In this document: piece after piece, positions 24,710 through 38,400 of the stretch
Layout of the letters: every line of letters begins with the position of its first letter
Numbering within the stretch: the stretch's first letter is position 1
DNA from: Sipunculus nudus
Lineage: Eukaryota; Annelida; Sipuncula; Golfingiida; Sipunculidae
Direction: 5' to 3'
NCBI GenBank assembly: GCA_026874595.1
Contig: CM049315.1
Span: 78,818,065 to 78,882,064, forward strand
Length of the DNA stretch: 64,000 nt
Program-made: the position numbers and the translations under genes
Notes under the pieces: model-generated
The model's input: the letters and a program-made list of their open reading frames with translations, nothing else
Told to the model about the DNA's origin: nothing
Database searches by the model: none

Positions 24710-26060
24710 GTGTTGCTGGCTGAACGCCCATCGGCTACTAATTCGTGCGCACGAATTAATAACTCGTGCGACGAATTACTAGCGAATGACAAGCAAGCAC
24801 ACAAGGCACAGATTGGCAGATTCAGCGGGCACACACGGTTGTTAAAATGGAGCCCAACGACTTCAGATAGTTCCCTGTTTTTCTACCTTGGAAAATTCGG
24901 AACTCTGTAGTGATTGAAAATAGAAAGGGCTATACTTAAAGAATATAAATATAAAACTCACAGACCCATATACTTAGTGTCGTGCATGGTGGAAAATTGC
25001 TAAGGCTTTCTTTGGTAAAAGAAAAAACGTACATTATCATCGTTGGAGCATAATGGGAATATAATTGTAGACAAAGCCGACAAGCTGAAATTTTTAACAT
25101 TAATTTTGCTTCATGAAGTAACTACAGTTACAGTTCTCAATGGCCATTTGATGGTGATTTGATTACAAATTACACATAAACTAGGTGAAATGAGCTTCAC
25201 AGAAACTGGGGTATCTCATGTCATATTTGGGAGTAACCTTAACTGATTCGCTTTCCTGGCAGGAAAACATAAACATAATATGTTTGAAAGCCAATAAGCT
25301 TTTGGGATTTTTGAAATATTATTAATTCCATTTCCCTATGAAAGTTTTAGATCGTATTTATAAATCATTATTAAGACTGTCGCTTTTCTTTCCTTCCAAA
25401 CTTTTGAACAGTCTCCCAATAATTCCAATTATTCAGTCTACTTCATTAGATTCTTTTAAGAAAAAGTTCGTGGCTATTTTAAACCTTCATCTCGAGAAAT
25501 ACAAAGTTATTATTGTGACTATCATCGTCAACTTCGTTACGACTAGATGCCAGTTGCTTAAATCAATACCTATTTTCGGTTCGAAAGACTGATGGTTTTT
25601 ATTTCATTGATAAGCTCGATATGGACTAAGACGTTTATTGTTTCATTGTATTACGCCTACTAGATATACTAGTATATGTATCTGTGTATGTGAAATGTCA
25701 ACCTGCATGAACGTATATTATGTATCTGTATATGTCTCACAGTGTGTTAATATATGTGCACTTTTCCAGTCTGATCATTTATATACATTCGTGTTAAATT
25801 TTCACTTTCTGTTTATTTTTATGCAGGAGAGCATTTGCATTAAACTTATCGACTACTTTGTTATCCAGTTGAAATAAATGTGTTTAAACCAAATATATTT
25901 TTCACACCTAGTAATTCGTGGGCACGAATAAATAAATATTTTTTCCACCTTGGAAATATATTTTTTCACACCTAGTAATTCGTGCGCACTGCGCAAGGAT
26001 TAGTAATTCGTGCGCACGAATTGATAAATATGTTTCACTATGTCGTCCCCCGGGCTCCAT
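24710..26060. mobile_element. Element or region bounded by AATTCGTGCGCACGAATT palindromes
   Basis: A perfect 20-bp palindrome, TAATTCGTGCGCACGAATTA, lies at 24739-24758. Related copies are at about 25912, 25976 and 26004-26022. GGAGCCC near 24850 and GGGCTCC near 26053 are inverted relative to each other, as expected of an element with inverted ends. A decayed LINE tail lies inside. No transposase is seen. Confidence 0.4.
25200..25592 (+). pseudogene. Decayed LINE reverse transcriptase C-terminal region
   Basis: About 25217-25325 reads YLGVTLTDSLSWQENIN, then ICLKANKLLGFLKYY, the familiar sequence after the reverse transcriptase core of jockey/CR1-like non-LTR elements. After a stop and frame change, 25338-25520 reads FFPSKLLNSLP, then QSTSLDSFKKKF, matching the next conserved block (fxxRxxxxWNxLPxxxxxxxSLxxFK). 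It is truncated at the 5' end and non-functional. Confidence 0.65.
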
Positions 26061-28139
26061 AGAAAACCACACCAATAGAAACCACGTAGTTTTTTTTACA
26101 GTATAATGGGTTTTAATATTAGATAATATAAGATTTTGGACACTTTGCTACCACAGCCAACGTAGTCGGCAAGGGGTTATGTGATCGGTCGTATTTGTGT
26201 ATATGTGTGAGCCATGTTCGAAAGTTCAGGCTTGATTTCGATATGGAAGCGTGAATCAGGTGTGAAAGAAGAAGAAAATATAATTTTGGGATGGATCGGT
26301 AGATTAAAGTTGCGAATTTCAATCCAGACCCCTTCGATAAAGACGCCTTAACGTTTATAGGTACCTTTAGCGGGCCCTGTGACAGTGACGTTATAATAAC
26401 GTCTCGAGGTCCTGACACGATGTTTACTCATTTTCTTTTTATATATATTGAATTTTCAGGTGTCCCTTATGGCAGAAGCAATTGGTGGCGGAGGTATGCG
26501 CACTACAAGTGCTTTCTAGCTGTTTTAGTAATAAACTATCATGTTAGATAAGCTGTGTTTGAACTAGTGTGTTTGTATATCTGAGGTATTAAGCATAAGA
26601 AAACCAGAAGAAAGACCTGATTATATCATTCTGTATATATTACCAGGATGAGACATTTAGAACAGATTATTAATTTTTCTCGTCAAAGTTGAATTTTAGG
26701 ATACGTGAAATTTTTTACCTCCAAACCTTTGTATACATAGTGTTTGAACGGTAACCAGTGCATGACGGGTATGTTTCGAATACGAAAGCAATAGCTTCGT
26801 TTGCAAAACTGGGCTTCATGATCGTGCTAACACACGAAAACACCATAGTGCGAATTTCGTAACGAGGACTTTAATGGCAGCTGTGCAGCGAAATGTGAGA
26901 ATCTATGGACAGCTCATAAATCTAAAATGTTTATACTTCTGCTGTTGGGGAAGGTTTTCTGTTTTCATCGTCCCGATTTTTTTTAAAATTTGTTTGGAAG
27001 CATCTTTACTCAAAAGTTCATAAACGGATTTAACTAAAATTTGTTGGAGTCAGGCCAGAAATAATGCATTTAATTTTTGAAGTTATCTGAAACGTCATAA
27101 TTTTTTTATGTAATCGATGCTGAACCCCTTAGATAGGACAGTTTTCCTATCCTGGCAGAGGGCCATAGCTATATACTGGAATTAGATTCCTGGACGTCTT
27201 TGTTCCAGAACTCGCCTGTTGTCCAGTCATATGTATCACACCAACATTTTATTATAATCACAGCGGAGGAACTCATGTAGGAATGAACAAGGAACCTTGG
27301 GCCGAACACGTGAATGCAAACACGGGTTGGGAACCATCCCACAACAAGAATCTTATAATCCAGATTCCTTAGAATGCAGATTTCTAGTCAACTCTTTAAT
27401 CTTAAAATAACTGATATAATATCGGAAGAAAATGCTTCCTAGTAATAAGCGTTTATCAGCCATAACGACGGAGGTATACGCGTCAGGCGAGTAGAGGTGA
27501 TAGAGGTAATACATTCAGTATCAGTATCGATTTGAAGAAACATCAAAAATGTGTTCTCTCATTTCTTGTTATTAATCCGACGAGGAATAACATAAGTGTT
27601 TGGTTTGAATACATACCGTTAAGTAATATTTAACTCTGTTGACTTTTAGTCATGCTGAGCTGTAGAAATGTTTTTTTTTTCAGATTTCGTTCACCCGTCT
27701 CGTTTGCAAAACAGAAATCAAAACCGTCAGAATTAAAAATTCTTGCTTGATATCTAGACAGGTAAAACTAAAGTGTCATTTGAAAACGAAAATCCAAAGC
27801 ATTATTTTGAGAACCCTGAAAATGACACTTAAAGTTTCGAAGGCTGCTGGACGCAATTTTCTCAAGGGATCACAAACTTGATATATTGTATCTCATTTCA
27901 CATATACCCCTCTTTACTTGCACATTATTGAACAAAATCCCTCACCACGTTCTTTTAACAATGCACTGATATGTTTTATATGTGACTATAACAACTTTGA
28001 AAGCACACTCTGAGAAAATCGCAGACGCTGGAGGAGCCCAAAAAATGCAGGCCTAATCCTAATCCCCATGCATTCCGACCTGACCATGGCTGAGTGCATC
28101 AACGCATTATTACATAACTACATCAAACTTCGGTTAAAA
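26061..28139. other. Intergenic sequence, no recognised gene
   Basis: No open frame with family resemblance and no repeat shared with other parts of the window was seen. Confidence 0.35.
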
Positions 28140-28680
28140 GATCATATCTAAAATGGCTATTTTCGAGTGGTTTTCAATAGAGCTGCCATTTATCCAGGAT
28201 GGCGAAGACAAAATGAAACATCGATATTGAGTGACATTATGATCCATAGTTTTGAAAAAAATAATATGTACTATTTCGTTAATGTGGTGATCCAAAATTG
28301 CAATGGACAAAATGACACAACCGCATGTACTATTACGGTAAGGTGGTAATCCAAAACTGCAGACGTCAGAATGACACAACCGCATGCACTATTGCGGTAA
28401 TGTGGTGATCAAAAAACGCAGACGACAGAATGGCACAACCGATTACGATAATGTTTTGATAAAATTAACTGTACTATTACGGTAATGTACTATGATCCAA
28501 AACTGCAGACGACAGAATGACACAACTGCATGTACTTTTACGGTAATGGGGTGATCAAAAACTGCAGACCACAGAAAGATACAACTGCATGTACTATAAA
28601 GGTAAACTGGTGATAGAATACTGCAGTCGACAGAAAGACACAACTGCATGCACTATTGTGGTAATGCTTGAATAAGTATT
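28140..28680. repeat. 59-bp minisatellite upstream of the lectin gene
   Basis: About nine diverged units, with phrases such as CCGCATG(T/C)ACTATT(A/G)CGGTAA at 28320 and 28379 (59 bases apart) and CAAAACTGCAGACGACAG. It ends about 650 bases before exon 1. Sequence is unlike the 59-bp repeat in intron 2 despite the same period. Confidence 0.65.
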
Positions 28681-29132
28681 GTTTGGAAATGCCTTTACAT
28701 AGTTTTTTTCTTAAAACAGATTGAGAATTGTTAAAAATAGAATTGACAAATAAAATAATAAAATAAGTTTACTGTCCGTACTTACAATTTTTTCAAAGAA
28801 ATAAAAAATATATCAGACCAAACATTCATTTATTTTAAAAATCTAACTACAAAGTGGTTATTTTTGAGGTCATTAGCTCCAGTAAATCATTTGTCAATAT
28901 ATAGTAGACAAAATCCTTTGAGCCTCACCTACTAAGTTCTCAAAAACAACATTCATAAAAAACCTCTCCAAAGAATGAGATACGGTAATGATTGATCAGG
29001 ACAGTTCACATTTGGAAACTTAAAATTTGAAGGACATTGATATTTTGGTAATGGTGGACTTCAATTATTGCGAGTGCTCTGTAGCAATTTAGGCATTCTC
29101 TCTATACCTGGCAGTGTTTGGCTAACATAATT

Positions 29133-29139
29133 TATATAA
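29133..29139 (+). promoter_or_regulatory. Possible TATA box of the lectin gene
   Basis: TATATAA lies about 190 bases before the first ATG of exon 1. That would place transcription start near 29165 and give a 5' leader of about 160 bases. The surrounding DNA is AT-rich, so chance occurrence is likely; position is the only support. Confidence 0.2.
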
Positions 29140-29324
29140 CGTTGGTTACATATTGATTCGCCAGTTGAAGCTACAATATGCCCACATGGATAGATAATTT
29201 ATTCAGTGTTGATGCCTGTTGGTATGGATGACGTTTTATGACGTAGAGTTGGGCCGTCTGAAATAGTGTAACTCGCGCACCTTACCCGTTTGCAGCCTGC
29301 AGAGAGGTAGAGTAAACTTGGTTT

Positions 29325-29388
29325 ATGATTTCCGGAGTGAACGACGAAATGATTTACCAGGTACTCCCCGTGGTTTTCTGCTTTGCAG
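29325..29388 (+). CDS. Exon 1: signal peptide
   Basis: ATG at 29325 opens a 21-codon stretch with a second in-frame ATG at 29349. The second start gives a compact signal peptide (MIYQVLPVVFCFA) that would be cut before the Glu formed across the splice. The donor reads CAG/GTAAGC and leaves one base, matching the two bases that begin exon 2. Either ATG could be used; the second gives 241 residues and a more typical signal sequence. Support is the phase match and hydrophobicity, not homology, so another first exon is possible. Confidence 0.6.
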
Positions 29389-32300
29389 GTAAGCAACTTG
29401 CAATTATTTGTTCGCTAATACAGAGGGCATTAAGGCCGTCTTAACTGATGTGCTTACTTGGCCCAGGGATTTGTTATTTTTTTGGGGGGGGGGGGTGCAG
29501 GCATTCTCATTCTGTTTATCATGTAATCAATTTGAAATGTTTTCTTCACTAATCTAAAGAGCCGAAGACGCCTTTATTCCGGGGCCGCATGGACGTACTA
29601 GGTCCTTGCCAAGAAGGCCCCACGGGGTTTCGGGGCCACATATATGCATAAAAGTTTACATTGCTTTTTAAAACGGATAATAAAATTCCACACATTACAA
29701 AAAAATTCCTTAAATGGAATTGCATGCAGATGTTGCCGGGATATGTGAAATATTCTCCAGTCAGGTAACAAGTGAAGCGCATACGGCGAATACATTGCCA
29801 GACATTTGACATTTGTCTATTCACTTTCACTGCATGCATACAACATGCATACAGCATACAGTCGTAAACTAAAGGGTCATACTTATTAGTGGAAATTGGC
29901 TGAAAGTATGTAGTTGACTTTACACTCGTGGATGATTTCAATAACTGTTTGTATGGTCTATTAGGTAAACAGTTAATTCTCAGTAATTTTCAAAAGTCTA
30001 TAACTTCACTGACTTAAAAGTTAGAAACAACGTGTGATTCTTTAGATTCTAGTCTGTACCACGTACATCGCTTTCGTATAATAAAACTTCCTTGTCTATA
30101 CGCAGACTCACGGCGTCACTATACACGGTGTACATTATACTACTAAATGATTACCAGTTGTGTGTTGAACACATAAGGAAATGTTTTACAATATTTTCAA
30201 AAGTTAATACACTCGATTAAAAAAAAAGGCTTTCGTCTTCTGTAATAATTTATCTATACCTGCGTATTTATGAAAGAAACATGACCCACATCAAATTCTG
30301 TCACTTAGCGCCCTTAGGGCTACAAACAACAACATGAAATCAACAAATCATTAAAATATCTTCAAGCACTCATATATAATAGATAAAGTAGTAAATACAG
30401 ACGCCTGATAAAAAGTAGGAGCAAACAGCCCTGAAGTCCAACTTGAATGTAACTTTCAGATATTTGTTTTCGAAAAAATATTCGAGCTGATTGAAAGTGC
30501 ACAAGATTTCTATATTTTAACTAATAATGAACTTTACTGGTAACATTCCCGTAGAATAATCCTGACATGTATGTACAAGAACAAACATGTATCAGTAACC
30601 ACTTTTGATGGGTTATCTAAACCTATATAGGTGTAAAGAAAACGAGGGCAAAAAAGGCGAAAGCTCGATGACGTTTGGGATAAGGAAGCGTTTGGGATAG
30701 GCCTTAACCGTTACAATAATATGTTGTCAAATTTGATTCTAGTGCAAATATTATTGAGGACTATATCTATAAATATTTATTTATAGGAAAACCTAGCAAT
30801 ATGATACATGATATATGAAGATTTATTTGTGACGTTGAAGTTGAGGAGCCTTTGTAGAACTCATACCTCTTCCAACACCTGATCAACATCAAACATCAAG
30901 ATCCACCCAACATTTAACAGACTAACCATGAAAAATTAATCAGTGGTTCCTTAACCCATGATCCACTGTTCCTCAACAATTTTATTGAAACACACAAAAA
31001 AATCTGAAGTAGTTTGAACATTAGGTATGACGGACCACTTGCTGATTTCAGGTAACCTGTATTGTATACAGCGTAGCTCCGTGTCCCCTTGTTTTCACTG
31101 GTTAATAAACTTCATTAATACAGAACATATGAAAATGTTATACTCCCATTATGATTTTGCTATTTCGTCAATGCATTTTTACATCACCGACATTAATACC
31201 TGATAGTCGAGGCATAGAAACAACTGATAAAAGTTTTGGGCGGATTATCATGTTTTAATATATATATATATTTTGAAGAACAAACAACAGATAAAGGGAA
31301 AACTTTGCGGTATAAAGTACCAGGTCCCCTCTCGCATCTCACTGATCCATCCCAAAAATTTAGGTAATGTTCCCCAAAGTCCACTTTTCACATTATATAG
31401 AAGTTTCATTCACTTTTTGGAGCTAGTGTTTGGACCTATCAGCAAGCAAATAAATTTACAACTCTGATCACATAAAATCAGCCAAATTCTTTCGAGCAAT
31501 AACATATGATTTACGAGCAAATATATAGACCTTCTCTTTGGCAGCTGTTTCCATAAATCGTTTTAGTATTAATTGATAATGTTTGTGAGCTGTAAACATT
31601 AGTTAGATCACTGTATAGACAAATATTTACAGACATTTAGAGTAGGATCAGAAATGAAAAGAATACATAATTAACATTGAATGAAAGCATATGTTTTGGC
31701 TGAATGTAAGCGCCTATCAAGGCAAAACCAGGAGAATATTTTGAGAAAATCTAGAATATGGCAGTCCTGTTTTAGGAAACAAACTTCTTTTAAAAGTTCC
31801 CTTAAAAGTAAATATTAAATCTAAAATAAATTCAAGAGTGTAACATTGAGTCATATCACGTTCTCCTACTTGCCTGCATATGATCTTCTTTCCCAATCTT
31901 ACCCCCCCCCTCCCAATTATTCAATTTGTAAGTAGCCAACGCTTAACTCTCTCTATCGATGTATACTACCTATTAACACGCGTAAAAGCCTGTACGCTTC
32001 GAAAGCTAGTGTAATGACGATTGTAAGTCTATCTTAATGCCGTCACTCTTACTCTTTACCTGACTATACAGTAATACGGCTGTATCATAAATTATTACTT
32101 TATTTATTTATACAATAATTAAAATGCACAATTATACATATATATATATGTATATATATGTGTGTGTGTGTGTGTGTGTATATATGCGAAGTGAATTAAT
32201 TTTTAAATGCCGACACCTGAAACCACCGAAACATGTAAAAAGAAAATAACAGTCAGAGCTGGGTCCCAAACAAGCGTCAGTTATCTGATGATCGCCCGGG

Positions 32301-32455
32301 TGTCGATATCGGCAACGGCGTGAAACTCTGTATATATATATATATAGCGAAGCTTGCTTTTCTGGCGAAGCGGTTTGAACCCCGGGAGGTGTGCGCTACC
32401 GATATGTGTTCAAATTTGGGATAGGCCAAAGTGTTAACATAACAATATATAAATA

Positions 32456-32495
<40 letters not shown>

Positions 32496-35400
32496 ATTGT
32501 TACGGAACCTTATATCAACAAATCACGTAATCGTGACGGACATAAATTTTGTAATGGGAAATAAAACAAATCAGATTCTGTAACACTAGGCAGCGTGAAA
32601 TGTCTAAGGGAATGAATAAAAAAGTCAGTGGGTTTTTTTTGTTAACAAATAACTATAATTTATTCTTAAAACAACCCTTATATTACAATACACTAAATCA
32701 ATACAATTACACAGTACAAGTGCACAGTACCTGGATACCACCACTGTCACAGCGACAAGTCCTTTAAAATGTAGAAACCTGATAAACAGTTCACACAAAT
32801 CTTCTCAGAGAATAACAGTCCAATGTAATCACAAAATCTATCCTGTGAAATCCTGGCAGTGATCCGAAAGGCAAAAAGAAGACTATATAAAATCCGTCGC
32901 AAATTTAGAAGAAAATCTATAATTGAGGCACTTATCGGAATAGGTCCATACTTAACTTACCCGCTTCTGTGTCTCCTTGAATATTTCTTCCCTTCCTCTC
33001 CCGGCTCTAAAACACAGCCCCCTATTTATAACTTCTCACCCCAAGCCGAGAACTCTCCATTTCTCGAACAATCCAAATAAGCGTACATGATATGAAGTAC
33101 ACACGCGTTACAGGAAACATCTAGAGTAGCATCGCTGTATTAGGGCTAGCCCCAGACTAGCATGACCGCTGTGTATACGTCAGACGCCACGCGTGGGCCG
33201 GGCTATGCCGTCAAAGCAATGCTAGCGCTGCACATACACATATAATAACAGAGACATCTGTAACAATATGCAACACTTTGGGTACCCGTAAGAAAGGTAA
33301 GACTGATGTTCATTTGAATTCAGAAGTCTCGGGTAACCGGGTTTGCTGATGTTTTGGAGGTTTGCTACGGTGTTGTCTTTTCTTTTTTTGTGAGTGTTAA
33401 CTGAGATGCGAACATAAAAACGGGTGGCGCGTGGCATTAGAGGACGATCAATTTCTAGTCGGGAATGAATGTAACATCTTCTACAGATTTCGACTTCATG
33501 CACAAATTTGATCGACATCATTGGAACCCTGATGTCTCAGGCCCTTGTATGCGGATGTATACTCGCGTGCACGTGTACATATTGTAATGCTAGCAAAACA
33601 TTGGTCGTTATCTCTAAATGTCTAAACATATACACAAAAATATGCAAAATATATGAAATGAACCGCACTCTTTTACTCGTTGTACGGATGTACGCGTTGA
33701 CTCGTGAGTACCCAGAAAGCCAGTCTCCTGACATAAACAACTCCATGGGAAAGATAACAGAGCTAACATTACTGGACTAAACATTTTGTCAATTAAATAT
33801 TAAATCTTTTACTATAAAATATAATTTGGCTGTTTGTTCTTCTTGAACATAAAATACAGACTATTTTCAAAAGGCATTTCTTAACTAAAATTTAAATTAT
33901 TAAACAAAAATAGACAGTACATTTCTAAAGAAAGCAAAGGTCATATACAGTATGAATTGAAAAACTGTCCTTCAGTTTTTTTTGTAAGATGAGTTTATCA
34001 GATTTTAAGTCGATATAATACAGGAAAAATCAGATTTAATCTTTTTTTATTCTAGCATATAAAATTTACACTGTTCACCCCAGAAAATCATTCTTTGGAC
34101 GTTTAAGATATTTATAATATAAAACACATTATCATTCAAGTAAATTTTTAAACGTTTCATTTTACAGCCCCTTTTTAAAAAAATTCCAAACTTATTATAA
34201 AACCCTTTTTCATTGCCCTTATCCCAAGACGCGGTGGAAGTTCTAAACCCATCACACCACATCGGCAAGTTATCTCCTAATTACCGACCTATAAGTCAGT
34301 CCCTCCCAAAATTATAATGTGTAGCGATATCTCCAAAAGTGTTATTGGTGATAAGAGTTTATAATTAGTATTGCATGTGAATGTTTCTTTAAAAAATGGG
34401 AAAACAAATCAGTTCAGTGGTTTTTTTTTTTCACTATAAAATATATATAAATATATAACCAGGATTTTCTCCAGAAAATTAACAAGCTTAAAAAATCTCA
34501 TATCCATATTCTACTGAAAATTAGCTTTCAAATGGTGAACATATAGGTGTTCAACAGGCTTACGCATTTAGTCCTATATGAAAAAAAAATCGAGAACCTA
34601 CCAGGCAAACGGTGTGTTTTATGGATGATGGGTTGGTGAATTTTTCATTCTTATTTTTAAATTCCAAGGAGTTTTGAAACAACTACTATTAAACTTTAAA
34701 TGTCTTTGGCATGTAACTAAAATGGCACATATTACACCGCAGAGTGATCCGGATTCACCTCAAACTTTAGCAAAAATAGACAGTTTTCCTTTTTTCGGGG
34801 GGGGGGGGGGGGGAAGATTGGACGTTTAATTTGAGAAGAGAGAACACAGAGGCTATTAGATTCCAGGGAGCATGTATATAGAGAGGGGGAGGGAGGGGGG
34901 TATCGTGTCCCCTTCAGGACAGAGATTTTTTTTTTCAATTTACTTGACATCATTTTGTTTGAAACAATTTTAGCTTTGAATTAACAAGCTGTTTCCATTT
35001 TTCACTGGATAAACTGTGATAAAACTTTAGCAAAAACTGTCATTTAATCAGCCACACGTCTACATGTGAGTATATATGCCTTCTTATAATTAATCTGATC
35101 CCATCTTTTTTTTCTTTTTTTTTTAGAAACAATTGTTGCCTTGGAAACAAGTCGGTATTACGATAAACAGAAGGAATCGAGAGCTTTGGCAAACCGAACA
35201 AACCGATTTGAACTTGGCCAGTCACGCTCCAGCATCAAGTCAATGGAGTGTCTGACTAAATGCAACCAGTCGCCAGCATGCCGTGCTGTTAACGCCTTCA
35301 GGAATGGAACCTGTGAAATTCTCCTGTCTCCAGTGATTAGTGTCGACTGCTTTGTAGAGTCCACGGCTTACATCGGATTCTGTGAGCATGCTTCCTTATT

Positions 35401-38400
35401 GATATCTTCATATATCATTGGTAATTTAATTATAGTGATGATAATAATAATAATACTTCTACTATTAATAATAATACTAATAATAATACTTATAATAATT
35501 ATACTAATTATAATAATAATACCAAAGATACTACAACAACAACTACTACTAATAACAATAATAATAATAATTAAAAAAATAATTTAATAAGAAGAAGAAC
35601 AAAAAAAAGAGAAAGAATATAAAGATACAATTAAATATAGTTATTTTATTATTATCTAATTTTTATAAGCATGATACTGTTGTTGGATATGACTTGGAAC
35701 TGTTTTCTTCCACTTTGAAGTTACATTAGTAACATCTTGCGAACGAAAAATCTGTTTGCACGATCCTCGCTGTATGAATAATAAATGTACGTTCCTAGTA
35801 TCTGTTCGAAGCTTAATAATTCCTTGTAATTACCTTGTGATAGTAGATGGTATCACAAAAATGTTACTTTCTGAAATTCCTTACAATTTAAAAAATAAAT
35901 AAATAACGTTTGATAAGATCGTTTGATTCGATAAAAATCTGTCCGTGTACAAATGCTGCATTCGTTACTTCTGCGGTTCAGGTAATCACGCGTATACCAG
36001 ATGTCAAGTGATTTAAATGACTTAGAATCTACCCAATGAACAGAACAAAAGGCCCAAAGACCGTATGTCTAGGTTGTCATAGTAATTGATTTATAATATA
36101 TTGTTCGTGTCACTTTTGGTCAATGTCATTTGACACTAAAATCTTGGTTTCATTCTATGCTCCCTGGTAGACGTCACTGACGTAGATTAATGTGATGGCC
36201 AACAAGAGGGACAAAGAGGGTTTCTCCAACAAGCCACAGTTCGCGCGTGGTAAATACCACTGGGACCACTTGTAGAACGCTACTCTCCACTTGTCAACTG
36301 GTTTTACCTGATCACCCAGAGAAAAATGGAGCAGCATTTCTAATCCGTGTAATTTACTTTAAAACTGGTCATAGGGAAAAATAAATTGTGTGGAGAAACT
36401 GAGTGAGGATAAATCATTAACTGAATCTGACAGTGAATGTTACAGAGTGGAGAAACTGGGTGAGGATAAATTATTAACTGAATCTGAAAGTGAATGTTAT
36501 AGAGTGAATACACTGAGTGAGGATAAATTATTAACTGAATCTGACAGTGAATGTTACAGAGATCAGGATATTATTAAGAGGAACTGCGGGAGAGAGGGTA
36601 GACTGATAGAATTATAACATCACGTATACCTGTCAAGCTGTACATGTTCACAGTGAGTAGACTGATACATTGATATCATCACAAATCCCTGTCAGGCTGT
36701 CCATGTACAGAGTGAGTGGATGGATACATTAGTTTAGTTTACACAGATTTTATTCAACAAAGTGAATACAATTGGGACAACAGACAATGTCTATTCAAAA
36801 TGCCCTTTGTTGTGTAAACAATATAAAATGAAGCAATACATAATCGTTTGAATGATACATGTTATAAGAGTGAACAAATATAAAACAAAAGACATAACAG
36901 TGCTAAAGTTATACAAAACTCTTAACCTTAGGAATTAGGATTAAGTAAATCGGTTTGTCACAGAAATATAGAGCTGGACCTGCTCAAATATGAAAAAGTT
37001 TTCTTTAAATGAGAGGTCATTATCGCCATATAACATTAGATCTATAGGACGAAGGTTTTTCAAGTTGACTTCAAGATGCCTTCTGGGTTCACAGTATAAT
37101 GGACATTTTAAGAGGTAATGTTCGATTGTTTCATTAGCTATACCTCATGCACACAATGGATTATCTATGATATTCATATGAAACAAATGAAAGTTTAGAG
37201 CACAGCATTTCATTCTTAATCTTGATGTAATATTCATAATTTTCTTTTCCCTATTAAATAATGTTGATTCGATTTCCGTTTCTTCCTATTTAGTTTCTTT
37301 TTTAATTCTGCGACCGTTGTGCAGTTTTTCAATGAACTATCCAGACTATTCCAGACATGACATGTATGTGGAATAAACGATTCCGAGAAAAGAGATGTTC
37401 TACATCTGAAATTGTCCAAATCGTGAATGTTTCGTAGGGGATACTGCAAACGTTCGTGAATAAGTCAAGGAACGTACTGTTACAAATAGTTTGGCGTAAA
37501 CCCATTACTCATTTTATATAGCATTGTTAATTGGGATTTTTCTCTACGATGCTGCAAGGTCTCCCAGCCAAGTTCAATAATAGACGGATACATTGATATC
37601 ATGACATATCCCTGTCAGGCTGTCCATGTACACAGTGGGTAGACTGATACATTGATAACAACACATATCCCTATAAGGCTGTCCATGTACACAGTGAGTG
37701 GATGATATCATCACATATCCCTGTCAGGCTGTCCATGTACAGAGTGAGTGGATGGATACATTGATATCATCACATATCCCTGTCGGGCTGTCCATGTACA
37801 GAGTGAGTGGATGGATACATCGATATCATGACATATCCCTGTCAGGCTGTCCATGAACAGAGTGAGTGGATGGATACATTGATATCATCACATATCCCGG
37901 TCAGGCTGTCCATGTACACAGTGAGTGGATGTATACATCGATATCATGACATATCCCTGTCAGGCTGTCCATCTACACAGTGAGTGGATGGATACATTGA
38001 TATCATGACATATCCCTGTCAGGCTGTCCATGTACACAGTGGGTAGACTGATACATTGATAACAACACATATCGCTATAGGGCTGGATGATATCACCACA
38101 TATCCCTGTCAGGCTGTGTTTGGACCCAGCGAGAAGACTGATACATTGATATCATTACATATCCCTGTCGGGCTGTCCATGTACAGAGTGAGTGGATGGA
38201 TACATCGATATCATGACATATCCCTGTCAGGCTGTCCATGTACAGAGTGAGTGGATGGATACATTGATATCATCACATATCCCTGTCAGGCTGTCCATGT
38301 ACAGAGTGAGTGGATGGATACATTGATACCATCACATATCCCTGTCAGGCTGTCAAGGTACAGAGTGAGTTGATGGATACATTGATATCATGACATATCC

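Noticed and set aside
29549-29941. 130-codon minus-strand frame near exon 1
   Set aside because: It is the longest unassigned frame in that area but shows no motif, no family resemblance and no splice context.
32334-32400. tRNA-like GGTTTGAACCCCGG near a TA microsatellite, and a similar phrase at 43170-43195
   Set aside because: It resembles a B-box alone; no A-box at suitable spacing and no cloverleaf was found.
32859-33080. Basic 73-residue frame within the second LTR
   Set aside because: It lies wholly inside LTR copy 2, runs antisense to the LTR, and is not kept open in the homologous part of copies 1 or 3.
35382-35587. Extension of the PAN exon into an isoleucine-rich C-terminus with a membrane-like tail
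   Set aside because: The added residues come from ATA/ATT simple repeats. The GTGAGC donor at 35382 gives a phase matching exon 3.
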